DNA from: Paenibacillus montaniterrae
Lineage (GTDB): Bacteria > Bacillota > Bacilli > Paenibacillales > Paenibacillaceae
Direction: 5' to 3'
Assembly: GCF_018403185.1 (NCBI RefSeq)
Contig: NZ_BOSE01000010.1
Location: forward strand, 1 to 64,000
Length of the DNA: 64,000 bases
Position 1 is the stretch's first letter; every line of letters begins with the position of its first letter. The notes under the pieces were generated by a model. That model did no database searches and was not told the DNA's origin. It saw only the letters and a list, made by a program, of their open reading frames with translations. A program made the translations under genes and the position numbers. Positions 32,933 through 41,942 of this stretch are shown here, one piece after another.

Positions 32933-34408
32933 ATGAAATCCTTCAGAGCAGGCTTACAATCACCAGCTTTTAATTCCAAGATCACAAGTAAAGACACGAC
33001 AGGCAAGGAACGCTGGCTCGGCTATTTGCTAGGACCAGCGGGTGCACTGCTGCTTAATGCTGTTCTCGCCACATATTTGAATGTATTTTATACCGATGTG
33101 CTGGATCTTACTTCAATTGGCGGTGGACTTTTTCTCGTAATATTTCCGATCATATCAAAAATAATATCTGCAATTATTAACGTTATTATGGGATATATTA
33201 TTGACCGTACAAAGACTAGGCAAGGTAAAGCTCGTCCGTGGCTACTGCTTTCTGCACCGCTTTTATCGCTCACAGGAATTTTATTGTTCACAGTGCCTCA
33301 AGCAAGCATGGCTGTTCAGATTATATGGATTGTATTATCTTACAATTTGTACTACTCGTTTGCGTTTACGATGTATAACATGAGCCATAATTTGATGGTT
33401 CCGCTTTCTACACGAAATACGACTCAGCGTGGTCAGCTATCGGTATTCAGTCAAATATCCACGATTATGATTTCTGGTATTATTGTAGCGATGGTTTTTC
33501 CGATGATTATTCTTCCTGTGATCGGAGTGGATAAAAATCTATGGGTGATAACGATGAGTATTATATCAATTATCGCTCTGCCGTTGACCTTGCTCGAGTA
33601 TTATTTTACAAAGGAACGCGTAAGTGAAGAAACAATGCAGCATGAGCTTGCTGGACAAACTAAAAAATTACCGCTGAGTACGCAATTGAAAGCGCTTGTA
33701 ACCGATCGATTCATGCTGATTATTTTAATTTATTTTCTTATATATAACTTTGCGATGCATTTTAAAAATTTAAGTCTGATTTATTATTCCAACTATGTTT
33801 TAGGAACGTATAATGATGGAATTACGCAAATGTTGCTCTCAGCCATTGGTGGGATTCCAATGGGGATCGGTGTTTTTCTTGTCTGGCCGCTGGCGAAAAG
33901 GTTTGGTAAGAGAAATTTGACATTGGCTGGATTTGTACTCGTGGTGATTGGCAGTGCAATTTGCTGGGCTTTTCCCACCAATATGGTGATTGTGCTTATC
34001 GGACAATTTATTAAAAATTTTGGGCTATTGCCAAGTGCGTATGTATTTATGGCGCTTTTTGCTGATACATTGGATCATTTGGAGTGGAAAACAGATTTTC
34101 GTTCCGATGGAATTGCAATGTCGATTTACAATACGATCACCGTTGCCCTTCTCGGGATATGTACAGGTATTTTTAATGGATTGCTTGCCAAATCAGGCTA
34201 TGTTGCTCCTTTTTACAATGAATCAGGACAATTAATAGCGGTTCAGACAGAAGCGGCGCAGCATATGATTACGTTTGCATTTGTTGGCCTGGAAACGATT
34301 ACGAGCATTATTATTATCGGGCTGCTGTTATTCTTTAATGTAGAAAAGGATATCACGAAAAAACAGGAGGAAATGGCGGCTCGTCAGGAGGAACAAACAC
34401 ATGTTTAA
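32933..34408 (+). CDS. GPH-family glycoside/cation symporter (MFS)
   Basis: A 491-residue twelve-helix transporter of the glycoside-pentoside-hexuronide:cation symporter family. Signature segments are LNVFYTDVL in helix 2 and the cytoplasmic loop MGYIIDRTKTRQGKARPWLL. The second half repeats the fold (about 240-470). A basic, hydrophilic N-terminus and a Glu/Lys-rich C-terminus face the cytoplasm. AAGGAG precedes the ATG, and its last 8 bases overlap the GH78 gene. It is the import system for the glycosides cleaved by the flanking enzymes. Confidence 0.92.
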   Translation: MKSFRAGLQSPAFNSKITSKDTTGKERWLGYLLGPAGALLLNAVLATYLNVFYTDVLDLTSIGGGLFLVIFPIISKIISAIINVIMGYIIDRTKTRQGKARPWLLLSAPLLSLTGILLFTVPQASMAVQIIWIVLSYNLYYSFAFTMYNMSHNLMVPLSTRNTTQRGQLSVFSQISTIMISGIIVAMVFPMIILPVIGVDKNLWVITMSIISIIALPLTLLEYYFTKERVSEETMQHELAGQTKKLPLSTQLKALVTDRFMLIILIYFLIYNFAMHFKNLSLIYYSNYVLGTYNDGITQMLLSAIGGIPMGIGVFLVWPLAKRFGKRNLTLAGFVLVVIGSAICWAFPTNMVIVLIGQFIKNFGLLPSAYVFMALFADTLDHLEWKTDFRSDGIAMSIYNTITVALLGICTGIFNGLLAKSGYVAPFYNESGQLIAVQTEAAQHMITFAFVGLETITSIIIIGLLLFFNVEKDITKKQEEMAARQEEQTHV

Positions 34409-36950
34409 AATCTCTTCTTTAAAAATAGACGGATTAAAACAAGGCTGTATAACGGATCAACGGCCAAATATTACCTTTTCATTGGAGTCCGAGGCACAAG
34501 GGGATGCGCTGCAGCATGCTGTAATCAAGGTTGGCGACTGGTCTTATAAAACGACAGATCAGTTAAACAATATTTATGGAGGGGAATTAAAGCCGTTTAC
34601 TACGTATTCAGTCAAAGTTACTGCTGTTAGTACAAGCGGCCAGCAGGCTGAAGCGGATGCTTCCTTCCAAACAGGCAGAATGAACATTCCTTGGCAGGCA
34701 AAATGGATTACTGATGGCAGCTATGATTTTCCGAAAAAGGAATCTCCAGTGCCGATGACCTTTCGAAAGCAATTTAACCTAAAAAAAACGATACGTCATG
34801 CTTGGGTTAATGTCACTGCACTTGGTGTATACGAGCTGCTGCTTAATGGAGACAAGGTAGGCTGCGATTATTTTGCTCCTGGCTTTACATCGTACGATTA
34901 TCAGATTCAATATCAAACCTATGATGTAACCGCACAACTTGTCGCAAATAACGAGATCGTTGCTGTAGTGGCCGGGGGGTGGGCTGCAGGCTCATTCAAC
35001 TATAATAGAAAAAGTAAAATCAGCGCGGATCGCCAAGCGCTGCTATGTGAGCTGCATGTGCAGTATGAGGATGGAACAAACGAAGTGATTGCTACAGATC
35101 AGTCATGGCAGGTATCTTTGGAAGGCAATTATCGTATGGCTGAATGGTATGATGGAGAAACTTACGATGCAACCATTGATCTGAATCATATTTCATTGAA
35201 GCCTGTGACGATTACTAGACCACGCAAGCAACCTATCTTGCTGGCTCAATACGGTGAGGCTGTTCGTGTCCAACAAGTGATGAAGCCAATTTCCTGCACC
35301 TATTCGCCAAGTGGTGAGCTGATCTATGATTTTGGTCAAAATTTTGCAGGTGTCATTTCAGCAAAGCTGCGAGGGAATGAAAAACAGAAAATCGTATTCC
35401 GTCATGCTGAGGTGCTGGTAGACGGAGAGCTTTTTGTTAAATCATTGCGCACTGCTAAAGCGACTGCTACTTATATATGCAAGCAGGGAGAACAGGAATA
35501 TTCGCCGCGATTAACATATATGGGCTTTCGTTATGTAGGGGTACGAGGAATTGATCCAGAGGAGCTGGAACTGTCAGCGTTGGTGCTGCATTCTGATTTT
35601 GAGGAGATCGGTACGTTCGAATGCTCTAATGAATGGATCAATAAGCTGCAAAGCAACATACGCTGGGGAGGGAAATCGAACTTTGTAGACATTCCAACCG
35701 ATTGCCCGCAGCGCGATGAGCGTCAGGGATGGACGGGGGACATTGCAGTTTTTGCCCGGACAGCCTGCTATAACTTTGATTTGAGCCGCTTTCTTGATAA
35801 ATGGCTGCTGGATATGCGTTCAGAGCAAGGATCGGGCGGTGGTTTGCCGATGGTAATCCCGCGTGCCGGAGATATGTGGCCAACAATGGCAAACTCAGCC
35901 TGGGGCGATAGCTGTATTCTTGTTCCTTGGGCGGAGTATTTGGCTCGTGGCAATAAGCAACTGCTGCATAAGCAGTATCCTACAATTAAAAAATTTCTTG
36001 AGGCAGCAAAATGGTGGTCGAGCTTTTTATCGGTTACACCAAATGCGCGTCATATATGGAGATTTCCGTTTCATTTTGGCGACTGGTGTGCGCCTGATGA
36101 AACGGTAAGACAATGGCTGAAAAAAGGGAAATGGGTAGGAACGGCTTATTTTGCCAACTCCTGCGGCATTGCAGCAGAAATTGCCGAATTGCTTGGACAT
36201 AAGCAGGATGCTTTGTATTATCGCAAGCTGCGAAGCAATATTGTGAAAGCTTACCGTGAAGTATTTACAGATGGTAAAGGCAAGCTGAAGAAGGAATTTC
36301 AGACTGCTTATGTACTGCCGCTTCATTTTGCGATGACCGAGGGCGAAGAAACGAAAGCAATGGCAGCAAATTTAGTCCGTCTTGTTCGTGAAGCAGGCAA
36401 TCATCTGACAACTGGCTTCACAGGAACACCTTATCTGCTATTTGCCTTGTCTGACCATGGTCATGCTGATGTAGCGTATGATTTGCTGCTGCAGGATAAA
36501 TGTCCATCGTGGCTATATGAGGTCAAGGCGGGCGGAACTACAATTTGGGAGCGTTGGGATGCTTTGCGTCCTGATGGCACGGTCAACATTGGCGAGCTTA
36601 ATGGGGATAAATCAGATGAAAATTCTAACGGCGGCATGGTGTCGTTTAATCATTATGCTAACGGAGCTGTAGGAGATTGGCTGTATCGAAGATTGCTGGG
36701 CCTTGAGCCCACCAGCGGAGGCTATAAAACTTTTATGGTGAAACCAGTGCTTGGCGGAGGCATTACTTATGCCAAGGGAAGCATAAAAACACCATATGGG
36801 CTGGCTGCAGTAAGCTGGGAGCTGCAGATGGACATCTTCTCTATCGAGCTGCGCGTACCAGTGTCAACAGAAGCGGAACTAGTACTGCCTAACGGCAAGG
36901 CGCAAATTATAAAAAGCGGCAATCATGTATTTACATGCAAGCTTAAATGA
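34401..36950 (+). CDS. Glycoside hydrolase family 78 alpha-L-rhamnosidase
   Basis: An 849-residue enzyme removing terminal alpha-L-rhamnose. The N-terminal FnIII-like and beta-sandwich domains cover about 1-420 (WVNVTALGVYELLLNGDKVG, MGFRYVGVRGI). The (alpha/alpha)6 barrel covers about 425-750, with the signature DIPTDCPQRDERQGWTGD carrying the general-acid region, SWGDSCILVPW-like WGDSCILVPW and TIWERWDALRPDG with the catalytic Glu. A C-terminal beta-sandwich ends it. No signal peptide. AGGAGG lies inside the end of the transporter gene, and the start overlaps it by 8 bases, so the two are coupled. It fits cytoplasmic breakdown of rhamnosides such as flavonoid or saponin glycosides. Confidence 0.93.
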   Translation: MFKISSLKIDGLKQGCITDQRPNITFSLESEAQGDALQHAVIKVGDWSYKTTDQLNNIYGGELKPFTTYSVKVTAVSTSGQQAEADASFQTGRMNIPWQAKWITDGSYDFPKKESPVPMTFRKQFNLKKTIRHAWVNVTALGVYELLLNGDKVGCDYFAPGFTSYDYQIQYQTYDVTAQLVANNEIVAVVAGGWAAGSFNYNRKSKISADRQALLCELHVQYEDGTNEVIATDQSWQVSLEGNYRMAEWYDGETYDATIDLNHISLKPVTITRPRKQPILLAQYGEAVRVQQVMKPISCTYSPSGELIYDFGQNFAGVISAKLRGNEKQKIVFRHAEVLVDGELFVKSLRTAKATATYICKQGEQEYSPRLTYMGFRYVGVRGIDPEELELSALVLHSDFEEIGTFECSNEWINKLQSNIRWGGKSNFVDIPTDCPQRDERQGWTGDIAVFARTACYNFDLSRFLDKWLLDMRSEQGSGGGLPMVIPRAGDMWPTMANSAWGDSCILVPWAEYLARGNKQLLHKQYPTIKKFLEAAKWWSSFLSVTPNARHIWRFPFHFGDWCAPDETVRQWLKKGKWVGTAYFANSCGIAAEIAELLGHKQDALYYRKLRSNIVKAYREVFTDGKGKLKKEFQTAYVLPLHFAMTEGEETKAMAANLVRLVREAGNHLTTGFTGTPYLLFALSDHGHADVAYDLLLQDKCPSWLYEVKAGGTTIWERWDALRPDGTVNIGELNGDKSDENSNGGMVSFNHYANGAVGDWLYRRLLGLEPTSGGYKTFMVKPVLGGGITYAKGSIKTPYGLAAVSWELQMDIFSIELRVPVSTEAELVLPNGKAQIIKSGNHVFTCKLK

Positions 36951-37000
36951 TTGTTCAGGCTTATTCGCTAGCTTTGAGCTGATTTTCTATGGTCCCGGCA

Positions 37001-37044
37001 TAAAAGAAGTAGTACGACCAATGGTGGCCGTACTACTTCTTTTA
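37001..37044. terminator. Bidirectional terminator between GH78 and SDR genes
   Basis: TAAAAGAAGTAGTACG (37001-37016) pairs with CGTACTACTTCTTTTA (37029-37044) around ACCAATGGTGGC. T-runs exist for both directions; the right arm contains the SDR stop codon. Confidence 0.85.
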
Positions 37045-38565
37045 AATATCCAGTTCTGAAACCTCTTTTTTATATTCCCTTGGATGCTCGTTCTTATTGT
37101 GGAGAGGGTCCCACACTTGAGCGAAGAAAGGATCAACCTTAGCTCTTGCCGCATAGTTCCAGCTCTTTCTTTCACACTCTGGACACCAATGACCTCCTTC
37201 TAATACAAGGCGAGGACTTGCCGAAAAACGATGGCCAAAAGCACAGGTGAAGTCCAGTTTGCCTTTCCAGTCTCCTGTTTTCATGGAAGCGGAATTGCAG
37301 CTGCCGCCTCTGAATTGAGCGGCCCCTTTCATATCCACAAGGTTTAATTCGCTTTCTGGTTTTGTTTCATCATATCCATGATCAATCCACACTATTTTAT
37401 TCCAGTCCGTGAAATGCTCGAAATCATTAATATTACCTGGAATAGCTTGCCACGCTTCCTTGCTTCCCCAATAGGCATCAATGTGTGCTTCCATGTTTTG
37501 CTCAATAAACCTTACAGTTCCGTGTTCCGTTCGCGCTTCTTTCAGGAAGACCTTCTTCATCATACTCCCCATCAGCCTTTGTCCACCGGGCAGCTTGCAA
37601 ATTATGCGTGAAATAGTGGCTGTTGGTCCAAGTGTTTCAAGATAAGCGTCATAAAAATATTGCATGGAGTCACGCCGGAATTGCAAATGCTGCTCCAGCT
37701 TGTCTGAGTCAAGGTAATATTGCCCGTGAAAATTGCGGGTAGCGTACCATTTTGGGTCAATAACATAGCTTAAATCTTTAAATCCAATTGCGCCATAAAG
37801 CTTCTTGTACATAGTAAACGTATCTACTCTGCAGCTTTCTCCGCCGCCAATATTATAAATATGCCCCCAGAAGCTCTCGGATAATTCGCCTGTATAATGC
37901 TTTCTGCATAAATTGCCCAGTAGTCTGCCAGAGTCTCTATCTGATACATATTCCAGTACGTTATCCAAGCAGTTATGAAACATAATCGCATCTTTGATCT
38001 TGCTCATAGCGGGGCCCATAATCCCTGTTTGTCTGAGACTAACCCAATATTTTAACCCAGACTCAATTAGCAGGCGCTCAGCAGCGATTTTTGAAACCGC
38101 ATAATAATCATACATGCTCGGTTTGATTGGATCGCCGACTCTCCCCCAATGGATAGGCGGCATGCGATCACCTGTTTCAGCAATTGTTCCGATTGATACA
38201 ACTTTTACATCTTCCATACGATTCTGTTCTTCAATCGCTTGAATAATGTTGCGCATAGAGCCATAGTTTACTTTCATTGCTAGCTTGGGATTGTAATCTG
38301 CAGCAGGAGAGACGAGCGCAGCTACATGCAGTACAATATCGGCTCTTTTTACACATTCATACACATCTTTATAATGGGTCACATCTCCCCAATAAATCGT
38401 AAGACCATCTATGTTTTTATAAGGCTGTAATTTTTTTCGATCAGCTTCGGTATCCAAAACAAGGATTGTAATGTCCTGCTTGTCAATATCTTTAAGCAGC
38501 TCCAACAGACCTAAAAACCCCATTCCTCCAGTTGCGCCAGTTAACAGAACTCTTTGTTTTTTCAT
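37042..38565 (-). CDS. NAD-dependent epimerase/dehydratase fused to CxxC-containing C-terminal domain
   Basis: A 507-residue protein. Residues 1-340 are an extended SDR: a TGATGGMGFLG cofactor motif at 9-19, VALHVAALVSP-like HVAALVSPAADYN near 80, and catalytic YYAVSK near 155. Residues about 350-507 are an additional region with a CAFGHRFSASPRLVLEGGHW segment and a CPEC pair near 473, looking like a zinc-binding or substrate-binding module. Such fusions are rare and I cannot name the product. It is divergent from a TetR gene 187 bases away that probably regulates it. AAAGGACG precedes the ATG. Confidence 0.75.
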   Translation of the reverse strand: MKKQRVLLTGATGGMGFLGLLELLKDIDKQDITILVLDTEADRKKLQPYKNIDGLTIYWGDVTHYKDVYECVKRADIVLHVAALVSPAADYNPKLAMKVNYGSMRNIIQAIEEQNRMEDVKVVSIGTIAETGDRMPPIHWGRVGDPIKPSMYDYYAVSKIAAERLLIESGLKYWVSLRQTGIMGPAMSKIKDAIMFHNCLDNVLEYVSDRDSGRLLGNLCRKHYTGELSESFWGHIYNIGGGESCRVDTFTMYKKLYGAIGFKDLSYVIDPKWYATRNFHGQYYLDSDKLEQHLQFRRDSMQYFYDAYLETLGPTATISRIICKLPGGQRLMGSMMKKVFLKEARTEHGTVRFIEQNMEAHIDAYWGSKEAWQAIPGNINDFEHFTDWNKIVWIDHGYDETKPESELNLVDMKGAAQFRGGSCNSASMKTGDWKGKLDFTCAFGHRFSASPRLVLEGGHWCPECERKSWNYAARAKVDPFFAQVWDPLHNKNEHPREYKKEVSELDI

Positions 38566-38613
38566 TTTCGCGTCCTTTCCAAATGATGTTTTAGCCGACT
38601 TAAATTAATTTAT

Positions 38614-38632
38614 AGTATAATTATTTTATACT
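38614..38632. promoter_or_regulatory. Candidate TetR operator between SDR and TetR genes
   Basis: AGTATAA (38614-38620), TTATT, and TTATACT (38626-38632) form a 7-base inverted repeat. A second symmetric element (ACTGA...TTGT, ACAA...TCAGT) covers 38630-38662. Both lie in the shared promoter region of divergent genes. Confidence 0.4.
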
Positions 38633-38752
38633 GACACAGTGTTGTTTTTACAACCATCAGTTGAGTATGATCTGTTGTGTACAAGACACTTTACGTTTTT
38701 ATGTAGTGAAATCAGCATATTACAGTAAATTAATGAGTGAAAGGATACGATA

Positions 38753-39310
38753 ATGATGGTGAAGAAGGATAATCAACGTGTAAGATTAACTAAAACATTA
38801 CTTAAGACAAGTCTTATTGATTTGATGCAAAATAAGCAGATTCATAAAATCACAATTAAGGAGCTTTGTGCGCATGCCGAAATAAATCGATCCACCTTTT
38901 ATTTGTACTATGAAGACCAATTTGCATTGCTTAATGAAATTGAAGATGATTTTCTCAATCACGTGAAAACTCATTTAATAAAAATAGAGCATCCATCAAA
39001 CGACAGAAATTTCCTTAAAGAGCTTCTTGCTTATATTAAAAATAATGCCCAAATTGTTCGCATTCTCTTGTTTCGACTTGAAAATTTATCATTTCAGACG
39101 AGCTTTATTAGTATCGCTATTGATACCTTAAAGTTGAATTTGAAGTATGAATACCCAAATCATCTTGCCGACTATATATATCGTTATTTAACGATGGGGT
39201 GTTTAAGCATAATTAAAAAGTGGATTGAAGATGACTTTACATTAAGCTTGGATGAGCTCTCTGATTTAATTTTTCAGCTTTCGGACCACGCTGCTTCAAG
39301 CTACAATTAA
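38753..39310 (+). CDS. TetR/AcrR family regulator
   Basis: A 185-residue TetR-type repressor. The N-terminal helix-turn-helix covers residues 8-56 (TLLKTSLIDLMQNKQIHKIT, then ELCAHAEINRSTFYLYYED). The C-terminal region (FLKELLAYIKNNAQIVRILL, YIYRYLTMGCLSIIKKWIED) fits the TetR_C_7 type found in Firmicutes regulators of dehydrogenase genes. Two adjacent ATG codons follow AAAGG. It is divergent from the SDR-CxxC gene, the likely target. Confidence 0.9.
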   Translation: MMVKKDNQRVRLTKTLLKTSLIDLMQNKQIHKITIKELCAHAEINRSTFYLYYEDQFALLNEIEDDFLNHVKTHLIKIEHPSNDRNFLKELLAYIKNNAQIVRILLFRLENLSFQTSFISIAIDTLKLNLKYEYPNHLADYIYRYLTMGCLSIIKKWIEDDFTLSLDELSDLIFQLSDHAASSYN

Positions 39311-39379
39311 TTTAAAACGGCACTATTGGATTAAAAAATAAATACTTATCCCTAAAAATTAGCCAAAGTGGGTGGTCAT

Positions 39380-40183
39380 ATGCTGATTCGTACTTACAGT
39401 CCGCAAATGCCTTTATCTATGTTTGTCGATTACTTTTGGTATATGGAAGCTTACAATCCTTCTCATTCGAGAGAACTGACTTTGCCGGACGGTTCTGTGG
39501 AAATGATTATCGATCTTGGGGAGGATGTGATTCGACTGTTTGATCGCAACAATCGCGAGTTGGTTTTTGGCCATGCCATTGTCTGCGGTCCGCATTCGGA
39601 ATATTTTGTGATCAATTCGACATGTGAGTCAAGGGTGATCGGCATCCATTTCAAGCCGGGCGGTATTCACCCGTTTCTGAAAGAACGGCTTGATGAGATT
39701 CATAATACACATCTTCCGTTACATGCATTATGGGGATCAAAAATAAGTGGGCTTCGTGATGAACTGCTAGATTCCTTAGTACCAGAAAAGATGTTCCACA
39801 TTCTTGAACGAAGATTGCTGTCGCTTGCGATAAAGGATTTAGAAAGGCATCCGGCAGTACAATATGTGCTGAACAACCTTCATGGGCATCGGATAGGCGA
39901 GGTCATTGAACAGGTCGGCATCAGTCATCGAAGATTCAATCAACTATTCAAGGAAGAAGTGGGCATGACGCCAAAGCGATTAAATCGCATTTATCGGTTT
40001 CAGGAAGTACTGCGCAATCTTCATTCCGGGGAATCTCGTTCATGGACAGACATTGCCTTGGAATGCGGTTATTACGATCAGGCACATTTCATTAAAGATT
40101 TCCAATCATTCTCCGGGCTTAATCCAAGCGAATATAAGCCCATATCCGGAAGGCATTATAATCACGCTGCGATTTTCACCTAA
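39380..40183 (+). CDS. AraC family transcriptional regulator (DUF6597-type N-terminus)
   Basis: A 267-residue regulator. The N-terminal cupin-like domain resembles DUF6597 (SMFVDYFWYMEAYNPSHSRE, LPDGSVEMIIDLG, CESRVIGIHFKPGGIHPFL). The C-terminal double helix-turn-helix is complete (GEVIEQVGISHRRFNQLFKE, then SWTDIALECGYYDQAHFIKD with FSGLNPSEYK). The frame opens at GTG 39368, but that codon forms part of the GTGGGTGG ribosome binding site, so ATG 39380 is preferred. It precedes a VOC/MmcQ/RibD-like gene group that it may regulate. Confidence 0.88.
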   Translation: MLIRTYSPQMPLSMFVDYFWYMEAYNPSHSRELTLPDGSVEMIIDLGEDVIRLFDRNNRELVFGHAIVCGPHSEYFVINSTCESRVIGIHFKPGGIHPFLKERLDEIHNTHLPLHALWGSKISGLRDELLDSLVPEKMFHILERRLLSLAIKDLERHPAVQYVLNNLHGHRIGEVIEQVGISHRRFNQLFKEEVGMTPKRLNRIYRFQEVLRNLHSGESRSWTDIALECGYYDQAHFIKDFQSFSGLNPSEYKPISGRHYNHAAIFT

Positions 40184-40306
40184 GGTCAAAAATTTACAAT
40201 AAATCCTCATGGTTACAGGCTATAATAAATCTAACAAGGTGTATACATTCATGGAATCAAGGTTGTCTTGAAGAAGGTTTTTTCGAAATGAAGGAGGGAT
40301 GCATAA

Positions 40307-40714
40307 GTGGCTAAAAAAATCGCACCGCATGGTTATCACACAGTAACACCGCACTTTACAGTAAGAGATGCAAATCAGTTGATTGAGTTTCTGAAAAAGG
40401 TGTTTGAAGCAGAAGAGTTAAACCGGGGAACAAGTGAAGGTGGAGCCATCACTCATGCAGAAGTACGAATTGGCGACACGATCGTTGAATTGTCAGAAGG
40501 GAATGAGAGGTTCCCGCCGAGAACGAATACGATTCATCTGTTTGTAGCGGATTCAGATGAATGTTATTCACGAGCAATAGCTGCTGGTGCAACATCACTG
40601 TACGAGCCGGCGGATATGCCCTATGGAGAACGCAGTGGAGGAGTGGAAGATCCTTTCGGAAACCATTGGTACATAGCGACCTTTACTGGGAGAGAAGGCC
40701 ATGGTTACTATTGA
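40307..40714 (+). CDS. VOC family protein (PhnB-like glyoxalase fold)
   Basis: A 135-residue vicinal-oxygen-chelate protein: VTPHFTVRDANQLIEFLKKV, the internal HAEVRIGDTIVELSEG strand set and a C-terminal YGERSGGVEDPFGNHWYIAT, typical of PhnB/3-demethylubiquinone-like members. The metal-binding role is not certain. AAGGAGGG at 40291-40298 fixes the GTG start. Its last 14 bases overlap the next gene. Confidence 0.88.
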   Translation: MAKKIAPHGYHTVTPHFTVRDANQLIEFLKKVFEAEELNRGTSEGGAITHAEVRIGDTIVELSEGNERFPPRTNTIHLFVADSDECYSRAIAAGATSLYEPADMPYGERSGGVEDPFGNHWYIATFTGREGHGYY

Positions 40715-41054
40715 TCAGGTTCGACAATTGGCGCTATCCTTACCGGAAACGGAAGAAGTAGAGCACTGGGGAAAGCCTTCCTTTCGTGTACGAAACAAAA
40801 TATTTGCAGTGATCCAATTGGACGGTGTGTCACTGGTCATCAAAACGACAAAGGACGACCTGCTGGCTTACACGACAATGGCGCCCGAGGTTTATCGCAT
40901 ACCAGACAGTTTTAGCAATCTGGCTTTCATGATCGTTCGCATGGATCGCGTAGACTCTGGAGAATTCCGCGATTTACTTATGCTGGCATGGAGTCTCGTG
41001 TCTCCTAAAAAAGTAGTGAAGGCTTACTATGCAGCAATACAAGGAAGAAAATGA
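40701..41054 (+). CDS. MmcQ/YjbR family protein
   Basis: A 117-residue protein of the MmcQ/YjbR fold: IDQVRQLALSLPETEEVEHW at the start, KPSFRVRNKIFAVIQ, and the C-terminal RDLLMLAWSLVSPKK. Members are proposed DNA-binding or double-psi-like regulators without known chemistry. It starts inside the VOC gene (14-base overlap) and its stop overlaps a codon at 41051 upstream of the next gene, so the three genes form one unit. Confidence 0.85.
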   Translation: MVTIDQVRQLALSLPETEEVEHWGKPSFRVRNKIFAVIQLDGVSLVIKTTKDDLLAYTTMAPEVYRIPDSFSNLAFMIVRMDRVDSGEFRDLLMLAWSLVSPKKVVKAYYAAIQGRK

Positions 41055-41074
41055 ACGATAAAGGAGACACAATA

Positions 41075-41617
41075 ATGGCAAAAGTTTTGATTCATGCTAC
41101 AACGACACTTGATGGATTTATGGCCGACAAAGACGGTGGTATCGATTGGATGTTTGATTTTGAAGCTGTGGAACAAGATTATGCAGTAGTCAATAAAGTT
41201 ATGGAGGAAATAGGTGCTATAGTGGGCGGCGCCAACAAAACGAACACAATTGAAGAAGGGGAGATACCGTATGGTGGCATGTTGAAAGTCCCGGTATTTC
41301 TGATGACGCACGAAGCCCACGAACCGGTTGAAAAAGATGGTATCACGTACAGTTTCGTCGTTAACGATATTAAGCAGGCTGTTGAGGCTGCCAAAGAAAG
41401 CGCTGGCGATAAAAATGTCGCTCTTTTGGGAGGAAGCATCTCCAGGCAATGTCTTAAACTCGGTCTAGTGGATGAAATTGTACTAGATGTAGTGCCTCTG
41501 CTATTAGGTGAAGGCATTTCATTGTTTGGTGGACTCGGAGAGCGTATTAAGTTGGAGCGGATAGAAACATCAGCCTTTGCGAGTGAAACTCACCTGCGAT
41601 ACCGGGTTGTGAGGTAA
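41075..41617 (+). CDS. Dihydrofolate reductase family protein (RibD C-terminal-like)
   Basis: A 180-residue NADPH-dependent reductase-like protein: AKVLIHATTTLDGFMADKDG at the start, a GGANKTNTIEEGEIPYGG loop, KNVALLGGSISRQCLKLGLV (cofactor-binding) and DEIVLDVVPLLLGEGISLF. These match the YyaP/YwjB-type RibD C-terminal domain family. The frame opens at 41051, but AAAGGAG before ATG 41075 decides the start. A strong terminator follows, ending the AraC-VOC-MmcQ-reductase group. Confidence 0.9.
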   Translation: MAKVLIHATTTLDGFMADKDGGIDWMFDFEAVEQDYAVVNKVMEEIGAIVGGANKTNTIEEGEIPYGGMLKVPVFLMTHEAHEPVEKDGITYSFVVNDIKQAVEAAKESAGDKNVALLGGSISRQCLKLGLVDEIVLDVVPLLLGEGISLFGGLGERIKLERIETSAFASETHLRYRVVR

Positions 41618-41942
41618 CGTATCCTTGATTATCATATTGAGCGCCTCTTTTGTATGTGAGATTTGTTCTTTGAGCGGAACATTTTCTCAGTACACAAGAG
41701 GCGCTTTTTACATGCAAAGGATGATGTCTAGTAAACCACTGATAACTGATACAAATATGAGTGTAGATTGATGATGCGTTTGAAATTATACTGGAAAGAA
41801 CGAAAAGGCGATGCAAGGTGCCACTGAGCGGGTTATCAGACACGCCTAAGGTTTAGTTGGCGTTTTATACATTCTGATGTACGCTTATTATAGAACAGCT
41901 ACGATATACGCGCATATAAGATAACGATGGGGAGTGTTGAAC
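41618..41942. other. 325-base intergenic region
   Basis: It contains the terminator at 41638-41712 and then about 200 bases with no recognisable gene or repeat. A weak run of bases ATATACGCGCATATAAGATA precedes the GH3 gene. I see nothing else. Confidence 0.6.
41638..41712 (+). terminator. Terminator with long loop after reductase gene
   Basis: GCGCCTCTTTTGT (41641-41653) pairs with ACACAAGAGGCGC (41692-41704), nearly perfect, followed by TTTTT, around a 38-base loop. Confidence 0.7.
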
